Shown: positions 34,250 to 42,571, numbered from the stretch's first letter. The stretch is 64,000 nt of DNA from an uncultured bacterium (GCA_903912525.1 CAIWHK010000018.1:62001-126000), one strand, 5' to 3'. A program made the numbers and translations. The notes: a model not told the origin generated them from the letters alone.

Positions 34250-35580
34250 ACCCGAGACCGATGCGCCTCGCCCTGCTGACCATCACGTTCGCGCTGGCCT
34301 TTGCCGCCCCGTGCCGGGCGGATGCCGACCGCGAGATCGCGCTGGCCCTGGTCGGGCCGGACACCGTGACCACGCTCGAGCTCCACATCGAGCTCGGCCT
34401 GATGCAGGTCCGCAACGCCGATAATATTGCGCTGAGCTTCGGGGAACCGAAGACGATCCTCAAGCGCCTGACCCAGAACCACCTGATCATCCAGGAAGGC
34501 TTCCGGATGGGCCTGGACCAGGAGTTCACGGTCCGGAACCAGTGCGAAGAAGTCGTGCGCCACGAGTGCATGAAGGCACTGCTCGACTCGGTGGCGCTGA
34601 ACATCCCCGCCGAGACGCCGGGCGTGCAGGACAAGCGCAAGGCCGCCGTCCAGTCGTACCTCGACGGGCTCTTCCGCCGCTACGGGGTCGTCGTGGACTC
34701 GACGGTGCTGCGTTCGCTGGACTACGGTTCGAAGGACGCGGCGATGCAGAAGCGCCTGCAGTCCAGCACCGAGGTCCTGGCCCGGATCGGCGGCGGGCGC
34801 AGCCTGACGATCGCCGATTTCTCGCGCGAACTGCGGTTCACGGAATTCCACGGCCTGGTCGGCAAAGCCGACGCGGCCGAGCGGCGCGACAACATCCTGC
34901 GCGACCACCTGGCCCAGGTCGCGGTCAACCGCCAGCTCAAGGCCCAGAAGATGGACCAGACGCCCCAGATGCTGATGCTGCGCGCCCGGTTCGAGCGCAG
35001 CACGATCCTCGAGGAAGCCCTGCGCGTGCTGCTCCAGTTCGACTTCTCGCCGACCGACCCGGAAATTTCGCACTACTACCGCGCCCACACGCTTGAAGTG
35101 ACAGCCCCGCCCCGCTTCAAGATGGCGAGCCTGAAGGCGCCGTCCGAAGAGGTCGCAAACCAGCTGCGCGACAAGATCATGGGCGGCGCCGCGGTGCGCT
35201 GGCTGGCCGAGAACGACAAGCGCGTCGTGAAGGGGCCGCCGCCGTTCCCCGACACGTGGCTGCGCCCCGAGGAAATGGGCATGAAGCCCGAGGATGCGAA
35301 ACAGAACTTCGTGCCCGCCCCGTACCAGGTGCCCGACGGCTGGGTCGTGGCCCAGATCACGGTCCTGGAACCGGGCCTGCCCCTGCCGCTCGAGCAGTGC
35401 CGCGAACAGGTCCTCGGAATGATGAAGCGTGATGCGATGCGCGACCACATGGTCGACATCATCGCGCGGCTCGAGAAGGAATCGCCGATCGTCATCCTGC
35501 CCGGCGCCGAGGAAGAAGTCGCGCGGGTCGTGGCCGACGTCGTGAAGGCCGCAGCCACCAACGGCGCGGCCTCCAAGTGA
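34246..35580 (+). CDS. SurA/PpiC-like periplasmic chaperone-isomerase of the cytochrome locus
   Basis: 444 residues with a signal peptide (about 1-26, ending CRA-D). The N-terminal helices (IALALVGPDTVTTLELHIELGL ... ILKRLTQNHLIIQEGFRMGL) follow SurA/PrsA-type chaperones, with an insertion-rich middle and a parvulin-like C-terminal part (SHYYRAHTLEVTAPPRFKMASLKAPSEEVANQLRDKIMGGAAVRWLA ... YQVPDGWVVAQITVLEPGLPLPLEQ, quoted here only in part). The parvulin signature is weak, so isomerase activity is uncertain while the chaperone plan is clear. Coupling (ATGA) to the lipoprotein genes and 20 bases to the 42-heme gene suggest a dedicated folding factor for these cytochromes. Confidence 0.72.
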   Translation: MNPRPMRLALLTITFALAFAAPCRADADREIALALVGPDTVTTLELHIELGLMQVRNADNIALSFGEPKTILKRLTQNHLIIQEGFRMGLDQEFTVRNQCEEVVRHECMKALLDSVALNIPAETPGVQDKRKAAVQSYLDGLFRRYGVVVDSTVLRSLDYGSKDAAMQKRLQSSTEVLARIGGGRSLTIADFSRELRFTEFHGLVGKADAAERRDNILRDHLAQVAVNRQLKAQKMDQTPQMLMLRARFERSTILEEALRVLLQFDFSPTDPEISHYYRAHTLEVTAPPRFKMASLKAPSEEVANQLRDKIMGGAAVRWLAENDKRVVKGPPPFPDTWLRPEEMGMKPEDAKQNFVPAPYQVPDGWVVAQITVLEPGLPLPLEQCREQVLGMMKRDAMRDHMVDIIARLEKESPIVILPGAEEEVARVVADVVKAAATNGAASK

Positions 35581-35600
35581 TCGAAGCAGGAGGCTTGAAC

Positions 35601-38600
35601 GTGGATCGCTTCATTGCTGTTCGCCCCGGAAGCGCTCGCGCCTTGAAGGCGGCCCTGGTCCTCGCGCTGGTGGCGTGCCTGCACGCCGTCCCCGCTGGCG
35701 CCGCCGGCTTCAAGACCAAGGGCTGCGTCGACTGCCACCAGGAAGCGCTCAAGAAGACGCCGGCGAAGAACGCGCACCAGCCGTTCGCGGCGCGCGATTG
35801 CGAGGGCTGCCACCGCCGGCACGGCGTCATCGGCAAGCTGGTGCTCAAGAACACGGGCAAGGACCTGTGCCTCGAGTGCCACAAGGACCTGGTCGGCGTG
35901 ACCAAGCGCGCCGTCGTGCACGACCCCCTGCGCAAGGGAGACTGCACGGGCTGCCACTCCCCCCACGGCTCGGGCCAGCCGAACCTGCTGCCGGCGGCCG
36001 GCGCAGCATCCTGTTACAAGTGCCACGACGCGAAGCCGTACCAGCGCAAGAACGTACACCAGCCCCTGGCCAAGGGCGGCTGCGCGGCCTGCCACGACCC
36101 GCACGGCTCGGAGAACGCCGGGCTGCTGAAGCTGCCGGGCGACCAGATGTGCCTGTCGTGCCACGCGGACGCGGGCAAGCTCGCCAAGTCCCACAAGGTG
36201 CAGGGCGCCGTCACCGGCTGCGTCTCGTGCCACGATCCCCACAGCGCGGACGGCGAGTACCTGCAGTACGCGGTGCTCCATGCCCCGATGGCCGACGGCG
36301 ACTGCGCCCAGTGCCATGACGTCTCGCCCGGCGCCGCGTCGGGCGCGCTGGTTGTTCCCGCAGCCGAGCTCTGCGTGCAGTGCCACGACGATCCGGCGAC
36401 CCGCACGGTCGCCCACCCGCCTGCGGCCGAGCACGAATGCCTGCAGTGCCACGCGCCGCACGGCAGCGCGCGCCCTGCGCTCCTGGTGGCCGGCGAGCGC
36501 AAGGTCTGCCTCGACTGCCACGACAAGCCGCCCTTCGAGCGGTCGGTGCAGCACGCGCCGGCGGCCGAGGGCGCCTGCACCACGTGCCATGACCCGCACG
36601 GCGGCGAGCGGCCCAAGCTGCTGAAGGACGAGACCAACACCATCTGCGCGAGTTGCCACGACGGCATCCTGCCGGCGGCGACGGCGACAGGCGTCGTGGT
36701 CCACGCCCCGCTGGCCAAGCAGGCCTGCTCGGTGTGCCACGAACCCCACAGCGCGAACCACAAGGCCCTGCTGCGCCGGGAAGCCGGGACCCTGTGCCTG
36801 GGCTGCCATACCAAGGTCCAGATGGAACTCGCAGCCGAGTACACGCACGACGTTGTCGCGCGCGGCGAGTGCCTGGCCTGCCACAAGCCCCACACTTCCG
36901 ACCAGCCGGGACTGCTGACGAAGGCCCCCGCTGCTTTGTGCGCCGGCTGCCACGCGGACCTGTCCAAGCAGCCGGAGGGCGGCACGTTGCATGCGCCGGC
37001 GGCCGACGGCGCCTGCCTGGACTGCCACCTGCCGCACGGCGGCGACGAACGGGCGCTGCTGCGCCAGGCCGTAGCCCCGACCTGCGCGGCCTGCCACGAG
37101 GTCGGCAAGCCCTCGGGTGCCGCCTGGCAGGGCCACAAGCCGGTCGCCGACGGCGCCTGCACGGCCTGCCACGACCCGCACCGCTCGACCCGCAAGGTCC
37201 TCCTGGTGGCCGACAAGGACAAGCTGTGCGGCCTGTGCCACGAGGACATCGCCGCTCCGAAGGGCGCCGCCTCGATCCACCCGCCCAGCCAGGGCGAGTG
37301 CCTGGAGTGCCACCTGCCGCATGGCGGCCAGGGCCCCGCGTTCCTGCGCGAGGCCGCGCCGGCGCTGTGCTTCCGCTGCCACGACGAGAAGGGCGCCGAC
37401 TTCGTCGAGAAGCACCGGGGCCGCGATGCGGCGAAGATGGACTGCCTGGGCTGCCACGAGCCGCACAACGCGACCATGCCCGGCCTGCTGGTCGCCAAGG
37501 CCCACCCACCGTTCGCCGACCGCGATTGCGCCAGCTGCCACCAGTCGCCCGAGCCGATCGTGAACCAGACCCCGGTCTGCGCGCAGTGCCATGACAGCCT
37601 GCCCGACGCTGCGGCGAAGGGCCAGACCGTCCACGCGCCGTTCGGGGAAGGCGACTGCAGCGCCTGCCACAACCCGCACGTGTCGCGTGGCGAGCACTTC
37701 CTGAAGAAGGCCACGACCGCTGCGGTCTGCGCGGCCTGCCACGACCCGGCGGACCTGACGCCGAAGCCGGAGCTGGCCCATACGCCGGTGCGTGAGGGCC
37801 GCTGCGAGGCCTGCCACAGCCCCCACGCGTCGGCGCAGCCGAAGCTGCTGCGGCTGCCGGCCGGCGAGCTGTGCACGAGCTGCCACAAGCCGATCGAGGA
37901 GCTCAAGAAGCTGCCGGTCGTGCACGCGCCGCTGAAGACGGGCGCCTGCACGCGCTGCCACGACCCGCACGGCGGGCCGGTGGCGATGAACCTGATCGCC
38001 GAGACGAAGGTCCTCTGCGTCAAGTGCCACGCGCCGGCGGCGCTGCCGGCCAAGCACAAGGGCTTCCCGGTCGCCGATGCCGACTGCGCGGGATGCCACA
38101 CGCCCCACGCGTCGAAGCGGGCGAATCTGCCGCACCCGAACATGCACCAGCCGTACGCGCAGGGTAACTGCGCGGCCTGCCATGTCGGCGCGACGAAGGC
38201 CACCAAGGCCGCGCAGCCCGCTCTGTGCTTCGGCTGCCACGCGGCAATGAAGGAGGACCTGAAGTCCGGGACGCTGCACGCCCCGCTGACCGGCGAAAAG
38301 GCCTGCACGGTCTGCCATTCGCCGCACACCGCACCGAACGAACCGCTGCTGCCGAGGCCGCAGGCGGCCGTGTGCGGCGCGTGTCACCAGGACAAGGTCG
38401 ACACCAACCGCAAGGCGGCGCACCGCCACCCGGAGACGGACGGGAAGTTGTGCACCATCTGCCATGACCCGCACCTGGCGGCCGAGAACGCCGCGGACGG
38501 CAGCAAGGCGCCTGAGGTGTGCCTGAACTGCCATACCTACCGCGACCACACGGACCACCCGATGGGCGAGAAGACCATCGACCCGCGCACGGGCCAGAAG

Positions 38601-38729
38601 ATGACCTGCGACAGCTGCCATGACCCGCACGGGACGCAGTTCGTGCGGTTCCTGCGCGAGGATCCCGAAGGCAAGCTCTGCGTCGGTTGCCACACCGACA
38701 AGCTGCGTCCGAAGCGGACTGGTTCGTAG
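35601..38729 (+). CDS. Giant 42-heme c-type cytochrome (doubled-CXXCH repeats)
   Basis: 1,042 residues from GTG 35601, chosen because AGGAGG lies 7 bases upstream; GTG 35577 (GTGA overlap) is an alternative adding 8 residues. After the signal peptide (ending AGA-A) I count 42 CXXCH motifs, the first CVDCH and the last CVGCH. Most follow a repeating doubled-CXXCH unit of about 45-50 residues: CxxCHDPHG, a short basic/Leu stretch, LCxxCH, then a VHAPLA-type segment leading to the next CxxCH. The extra His of DPHG and VHAP probably serve as distal ligands. There is no membrane anchor after the signal peptide. The repeats suggest growth by duplication. The last part (TYRDHTDHPMGEKTIDPRTG) breaks the pattern. 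It likely forms a long multiheme wire in the periplasm or outside the cell. Confidence 0.95.
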   Translation: MDRFIAVRPGSARALKAALVLALVACLHAVPAGAAGFKTKGCVDCHQEALKKTPAKNAHQPFAARDCEGCHRRHGVIGKLVLKNTGKDLCLECHKDLVGVTKRAVVHDPLRKGDCTGCHSPHGSGQPNLLPAAGAASCYKCHDAKPYQRKNVHQPLAKGGCAACHDPHGSENAGLLKLPGDQMCLSCHADAGKLAKSHKVQGAVTGCVSCHDPHSADGEYLQYAVLHAPMADGDCAQCHDVSPGAASGALVVPAAELCVQCHDDPATRTVAHPPAAEHECLQCHAPHGSARPALLVAGERKVCLDCHDKPPFERSVQHAPAAEGACTTCHDPHGGERPKLLKDETNTICASCHDGILPAATATGVVVHAPLAKQACSVCHEPHSANHKALLRREAGTLCLGCHTKVQMELAAEYTHDVVARGECLACHKPHTSDQPGLLTKAPAALCAGCHADLSKQPEGGTLHAPAADGACLDCHLPHGGDERALLRQAVAPTCAACHEVGKPSGAAWQGHKPVADGACTACHDPHRSTRKVLLVADKDKLCGLCHEDIAAPKGAASIHPPSQGECLECHLPHGGQGPAFLREAAPALCFRCHDEKGADFVEKHRGRDAAKMDCLGCHEPHNATMPGLLVAKAHPPFADRDCASCHQSPEPIVNQTPVCAQCHDSLPDAAAKGQTVHAPFGEGDCSACHNPHVSRGEHFLKKATTAAVCAACHDPADLTPKPELAHTPVREGRCEACHSPHASAQPKLLRLPAGELCTSCHKPIEELKKLPVVHAPLKTGACTRCHDPHGGPVAMNLIAETKVLCVKCHAPAALPAKHKGFPVADADCAGCHTPHASKRANLPHPNMHQPYAQGNCAACHVGATKATKAAQPALCFGCHAAMKEDLKSGTLHAPLTGEKACTVCHSPHTAPNEPLLPRPQAAVCGACHQDKVDTNRKAAHRHPETDGKLCTICHDPHLAAENAADGSKAPEVCLNCHTYRDHTDHPMGEKTIDPRTGQKMTCDSCHDPHGTQFVRFLREDPEGKLCVGCHTDKLRPKRTGS

Positions 38730-38786
38730 TCAAAACGCCCCTGCGGCAGGGCTCTGGAACCCTGCCGCATGGCTTTCCAACCCCCT

Positions 38787-38815
38787 GCGGCAGGCCGGCA
38801 AACACGGCCTGCCGC
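38787..38815 (+). terminator. Rho-independent terminator after the 42-heme gene
   Basis: A perfect 10-base stem (GCGGCAGGCC / GGCCTGCCGC) with a 9-base loop is followed by TTTCTCTTTCT. It closes the first transcript of the locus and separates it from the propeller/OmcS-like genes. Confidence 0.88.
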
Positions 38816-38839
38816 TTTCTCTTTCTGAATAACCCCGTT

Positions 38840-38868
38840 AAATGTAGGATATATCACAAGTTACATTT
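38840..38868. promoter_or_regulatory. Palindromic operator candidate upstream of the propeller/OmcS unit
   Basis: AAATGTA and TACATTT form 7-base arms around a 15-base spacer that contains GGATATATCA (38847-38856). The reverse complement of that decamer, TGATATATCC, occurs at 38949-38958 on top of the -10 region of the promoter. The paired sites are about 102 bases apart, close to ten helical turns, as for a looping repressor or activator. Confidence 0.45.
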
Positions 38869-38924
38869 TGAGACCGAAAGTCATATGCTCCACCCGAATC
38901 CACGTTTATTTTTTGGCGTATCGG

Positions 38925-38952
38925 TTGACATCGTCCGCGCGTGTGATATGAT
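38925..38952 (+). promoter_or_regulatory. Sigma70-type promoter for the propeller/OmcS-like genes
   Basis: TTGACA at 38925-38930 and TATGAT at 38947-38952, 16 bases apart, are an almost perfect sigma70 -35/-10 pair. They lie after the terminator of the 42-heme gene and about 66 bases before the propeller start, placing transcription start near 38959. Confidence 0.75.
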
Positions 38953-39017
38953 ATATCCGTGACAAGTGAGCCGGGATTACCGGCCGAGCCACGGGCCCCA
39001 TGACAAGAGCGTGACGA

Positions 39018-40004
39018 GTGAACCCCCTGCACCCGAAAAACCATCCCGCGAAGGCCGCCATGGGTGTTGCTGTGTTAACAGCAGTGCTCGGCGCAGCCTC
39101 GTTCGCGATGGCTTCGGGGACCACCGGGATGGTCACCATCCGTTACGAAGGCGCGCTCGCACTGTCCCAGAACCACGATGGGCGCGCCCGCCCGGCCGCC
39201 GTCACCTGCGATGCCTTTGCCGGCGAGATCTGCGTGACCGATGCCGCCTACAGCGCGCTGCACCTCTTCAACGCGGCCGGCGCCGAGACCTTCCGCACCG
39301 GGGGCTTTGCGAACGTCACCGCACCCAACGACGGCGCGGTCGATCATGAAGGCCGCCTGGTCGCCATCTCGCTGGTCGACGGGCAATCGTCGGCGATCGC
39401 CCGCCTCGACGTCTACGGCGAGCCCGACGGCTACCGCGTCGAGCGGCCCGCCACGGATTGGCGCCCGACCCACCTGCTCGTCACCCGCGACGGCCACTAT
39501 GTCACGGTCGACGGTACGTCCGGCCTGATGGCCAAGCACGATGCGGACACCGGCGCCGTGCTGTGGGCCAGGACCATCGGCGGCGGCGTGGGCGATGACG
39601 CCTCGCTGGACATGAACCTGGGCCGCCCCGCGCAGATGCCCGACGGAACATTCAGCGTGCCCGGCGGCAACCTGCACGTGATGCTCGTGGTCAGCGAAGA
39701 CGGCGAGCAGCTGGAGACCTTCGGCCGCGTGGGCTCGTCCCCCGGTCGCATGGTGTACCCGGTCGCCGCCGCCGCGGGCCCGGGCGGGACGCTGCTGGTG
39801 CTCGACCAGCTGCGCCACAAGATCATGGCCTTCGACGGCCAGCATGAGTTCCTGAGCGAATACGGTTCGATCGGCGACACGCCGGGCGCCTTCTATTACC
39901 CGGCATCGATGGCGACGGACGGCAACGGCCACCTCTACGTGGCGCAGTCCTTCCGCAGCCTGGTTCAGGTATTCAACGTCCAGGCTGACGGGACGGCTGA
40001 ATAG
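39018..40004 (+). CDS. Secreted NHL-repeat (six-bladed beta-propeller) protein
   Basis: 328 residues from GTG 39018, with a leader ending MAS-G; ATG 39060 (AAGG 5 bases upstream) is an alternative start that would leave a shorter leader without basic residues. The repeats are NHL/SMP-30-like: FAGEICVTDAAYSALHLFN, HLLVTRDGHYVTVDG, GGTLLVLDQLRHKIMAFDG and NGHLYVAQSFRSLVQVFN. No heme site is present. I recall an NHL-repeat gene next to omcS in Geobacter, and the same arrangement here suggests a role in filament assembly, attachment or export (inference). It is transcribed from the strong promoter just upstream. Confidence 0.85.
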   Translation: MNPLHPKNHPAKAAMGVAVLTAVLGAASFAMASGTTGMVTIRYEGALALSQNHDGRARPAAVTCDAFAGEICVTDAAYSALHLFNAAGAETFRTGGFANVTAPNDGAVDHEGRLVAISLVDGQSSAIARLDVYGEPDGYRVERPATDWRPTHLLVTRDGHYVTVDGTSGLMAKHDADTGAVLWARTIGGGVGDDASLDMNLGRPAQMPDGTFSVPGGNLHVMLVVSEDGEQLETFGRVGSSPGRMVYPVAAAAGPGGTLLVLDQLRHKIMAFDGQHEFLSEYGSIGDTPGAFYYPASMATDGNGHLYVAQSFRSLVQVFNVQADGTAE

Positions 40005-40008
40005 ATAT

Positions 40009-40026
40009 GCCCGGCCTCGGCCGGGC
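40009..40026 (+). terminator. Compact hairpin between the propeller and OmcS-like genes
   Basis: GCCCGGC / GCCGGGC with a 4-base loop lies 4 bases after the propeller stop, followed by TGGTTTGG. It may act as a partial terminator or an mRNA-stabilising end; the T-run is poor. Confidence 0.4.
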
Positions 40027-40185
40027 TGGTTTGGGGAGAGGTTCGTGGAAGGCATCGTTGCTAGGTGGATGGCTCGTTCAGCGTCGATCCTGCCTGGCCT
40101 TCCGGCAACGGATCGGCAAAGTGTCACTCGTAACGGGACCGCGCCGTCGTGCGGGACCAGCAAACTTGCTCCTGGAGGCTCACTC

Positions 40186-41274
40186 GTGAAGACTTTCATC
40201 AAGATCGCCCTGGTGCTGACGCTCGCCCTTTCGGCCAGCTCCGTGCTCGCGTTCCATGATGGTGGCGTCGCCTACTGCGCCGGCTGCCATACCATGCACA
40301 ACAGCCAGAACGGCGCTGTCGTCGACGCCCTGCATCCGGCCGGCAACGAGTTCCTGCTGAACACCGGCACCCCCTCCGACACCTGCCTGCGCTGCCATGC
40401 CAACTACGGCCAGTTCATGAACGGCCAGGGCTTCGGCGCCGGCGGCGACTTCTACTGGGTGACGCGCACGTTCACCTGGGGTTCGACGGGCATCAGCAAG
40501 GGCGACAGCCACGGCCACAACGTCGTCGCCCCCACCAAGGGCATCGCGGCGGACGTGACGCTGACCACGGCTCCTGGCGGCACCTTCTCCGGCGCCAACC
40601 TGGGCTGCACCAGCTGCCACGACCCCCACGGCAACGAGAACTTCCGCCTGCTGTACGGCAGCGACCTGGGCCCCTTCTACGCGGGTGGCCGTTATGACTT
40701 CGCGAAGCCGGCCCCGATCGCCAAGGGCAACAGCCGTCGCACCTACTCGGGCACGGGCATCGAGACCAACGGCGCGCACACCGTGTACATCAGCGGCATG
40801 AGCGACTGGTGCGCGAACTGCCACCAGAACTTCCACGATGACAACACGACCAACTTCGTGCACCCGACGCACGAGCTGGGTTCGTCGATCGCCGCCGCGT
40901 ACAACGCGTACGTGAGCTCCGACGACATGACCAGCGGCACGTCCGCCACGTCGTACATGGGCCTGGTCCCGTTCGAAGACGTGCAGGCTGACGTCGCGAC
41001 CGTGAACACGCTGACGAACACCGCCGGCCCCGACGGCGCCGACGAAGTCATGTGCCTGACCTGCCACCGCGCCCACGCCTCGCCGTTCGCGGATGCCGCG
41101 CGCTGGGACAACAGCGTCATGCTGATCTCGCAGTCGCACCCGCTGGCCACCGACACCGGTTTCATCCAGACCGACGTCGACCGGAAGTACTATGGCTACA
41201 CGTTCTCCGCGAACCAGCGTTCGCTGTGCAACAAGTGCCATGCCAAGGACTACAACGACCACAAGCTCTACTAG
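40186..41274 (+). CDS. omcS: OmcS-like hexaheme cytochrome (nanowire subunit)
   Basis: 362 residues from GTG 40186 (TGGAGG 7 bases upstream) with a clean signal peptide ending VLA-F. The mature protein starts FHDGGVAYCAGCHTMHNS, which I recognise as the N-terminus of Geobacter OmcS. Further matches along its length are GGDFYWVTRTFTW, GHNVVA, LTTAPGGTF, CTSCHDPHG, GMSDWCANCH, CLTCHRAHAS and LCNKCHAKD at the C-terminus. Six CXXCH sites are present, as in OmcS. In the OmcS filament, His16 of one subunit (the last His of CHTMH) ligates a heme of its neighbour; that His is conserved here. It therefore probably polymerises into an extracellular heme wire. The length is shorter than OmcS (about 432 residues), so loops are trimmed. 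Confidence 0.92.
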   Translation: MKTFIKIALVLTLALSASSVLAFHDGGVAYCAGCHTMHNSQNGAVVDALHPAGNEFLLNTGTPSDTCLRCHANYGQFMNGQGFGAGGDFYWVTRTFTWGSTGISKGDSHGHNVVAPTKGIAADVTLTTAPGGTFSGANLGCTSCHDPHGNENFRLLYGSDLGPFYAGGRYDFAKPAPIAKGNSRRTYSGTGIETNGAHTVYISGMSDWCANCHQNFHDDNTTNFVHPTHELGSSIAAAYNAYVSSDDMTSGTSATSYMGLVPFEDVQADVATVNTLTNTAGPDGADEVMCLTCHRAHASPFADAARWDNSVMLISQSHPLATDTGFIQTDVDRKYYGYTFSANQRSLCNKCHAKDYNDHKLY

Positions 41275-41306
41275 GAGCCGACTGGTCTGATTGTTGACCT
41301 TGTGGC

Positions 41307-41335
41307 GGGCCCCGCGGAGGAATTCCGCGGGGCCC
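41307..41335 (+). terminator. Strong hairpin after the OmcS-like gene
   Basis: A perfect 12-base GC-rich stem (GGGCCCCGCGGA / TCCGCGGGGCCC) with a 5-base loop, 33 bases past the stop. No U-run follows, so it may stall or protect the transcript rather than fully terminate it. Confidence 0.6.
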
Positions 41336-41422
41336 GTCCGCTTGACAGGGCTGGCCGGAATGCCTTCTATCGTGGTAGAATTGTGCGACAGGGCTGTACC
41401 GTATCCCCGTGAGGATCCATCG

Positions 41423-42571
41423 ATGACGCTGATCCGTCCGGAATCATCACCCCGCCCGGGCACCACCTGGATGCGACCCATCGTCATTGCCCTGGTCGGC
41501 GTGGGCAGCCTTTGCGCCGCGGAGCCGGTTACGGCCGCCCCCGTGCACGGGGGCGGCGTCGGCTCGTGCGGCCTGTGCCATATCATGCACGACGCCGCCG
41601 CCGGCGAAATCGCCCTCGACGGAACACGGCCGCTGCTGGTCGCCGCCTCGGCCACCGACCTGTGCCTGACCTGCCACGGGAACAACGGGGTCTTCGGACT
41701 GGCCCCGACCCTGCCGCCGGCCGAGCGCGGGGCCGGAAACTTCACCTGGCTGCTCGAGGACAACCTGAACGATGCCGCCGGCGGCGCCGCGGCCCCCATC
41801 CGGGGCCAGGCGGCCGGCCACAGCATCGCCTCCCCGGCCCGCGGCACCAATGCCGACACGCGCTGGGACCACGCCCCGGGCGGCACGTTCCCGTCCGCCC
41901 TGCTCGGCTGCACCAGCTGCCACGACCCGCATGGAACCGACAGCTTTCGCATGCTCAACGGGGCGGGCCCCGTCCAGAACGGCGCCACCACGTTCCTCTA
42001 TCCCGCACCGGTGGCCGAGGGCCTGGACATCACCAATGCCGGCGCGACGGAATCCCGGACCCAGCACACCGCCTACCGGTCCGGCATGACGCAGTGGTGC
42101 GCCAACTGCCACGGCTTCTACCACGACGAAGGCAGCGGCGCCGCGTTCGAGCATCCGGTCGACGGCAACCTCGACGGCGACGTCCGTGAACGCTACAACC
42201 GCTACGAGGGCGATGTGAGCCCGGGGACAGGTTCCAGCGCGATGGCGTACATCCCGCAGGTGCCCTTCGAGGGATCAACGACGTCCGTGACGGGCACGAA
42301 TGGGCCCACCTCGAGCGATCGCATCATGTGCCTGACCTGCCACCGCGTGCACGGTTCGTCCGCCCCCGCGTCCGGACGCTGGGATTTCCGGGTGTACCGA
42401 CTGGCCGATGACGGGGTCGTCTCCGGCTCGTATCCGCTGCCGAGTCCGTATCCCGGTGTTGGGCAGGGGCAGCTTTGCAAGAAGTGTCATGCCGTGAGCC
42501 ACGAAGAGGGGCGCGCATGCGTGAGCTGCCACGGGCGTACCGGGGCGTCACCCTTCCCGGCGATCCGTTAG
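41423..42571 (+). CDS. OmcS-family heptaheme cytochrome, paralogue of the preceding gene
   Basis: 382 residues from ATG 41423 (GAGGAT upstream). The signal peptide (about 1-36, ending VTA-A) is followed by VHGGGVGSCGLCHIMHD, equivalent to the OmcS N-terminus including the distal His, and by GGTFPSALLGCTSCHDPHG, MTQWCANCH, MCLTCHRVH and LCKKCH. The seven CXXCH sites are CGLCH, CLTCH, CTSCH, CANCH, CLTCH, CKKCH and an extra C-terminal CVSCH. Tandem OmcS-type genes recall the omcS-omcT pair. The stop codon touches the left end of an insertion sequence, so the original 3' end may have been altered; the extra heme lies only 14 residues before the stop. Confidence 0.9.
   Translation: MTLIRPESSPRPGTTWMRPIVIALVGVGSLCAAEPVTAAPVHGGGVGSCGLCHIMHDAAAGEIALDGTRPLLVAASATDLCLTCHGNNGVFGLAPTLPPAERGAGNFTWLLEDNLNDAAGGAAAPIRGQAAGHSIASPARGTNADTRWDHAPGGTFPSALLGCTSCHDPHGTDSFRMLNGAGPVQNGATTFLYPAPVAEGLDITNAGATESRTQHTAYRSGMTQWCANCHGFYHDEGSGAAFEHPVDGNLDGDVRERYNRYEGDVSPGTGSSAMAYIPQVPFEGSTTSVTGTNGPTSSDRIMCLTCHRVHGSSAPASGRWDFRVYRLADDGVVSGSYPLPSPYPGVGQGQLCKKCHAVSHEEGRACVSCHGRTGASPFPAIR

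Noticed and set aside
36000-38700. The repeat-rich heme gene as a CRISPR array
   Set aside because: Repeats are in-frame coding units with diverged sequence and no constant repeat/spacer lengths.
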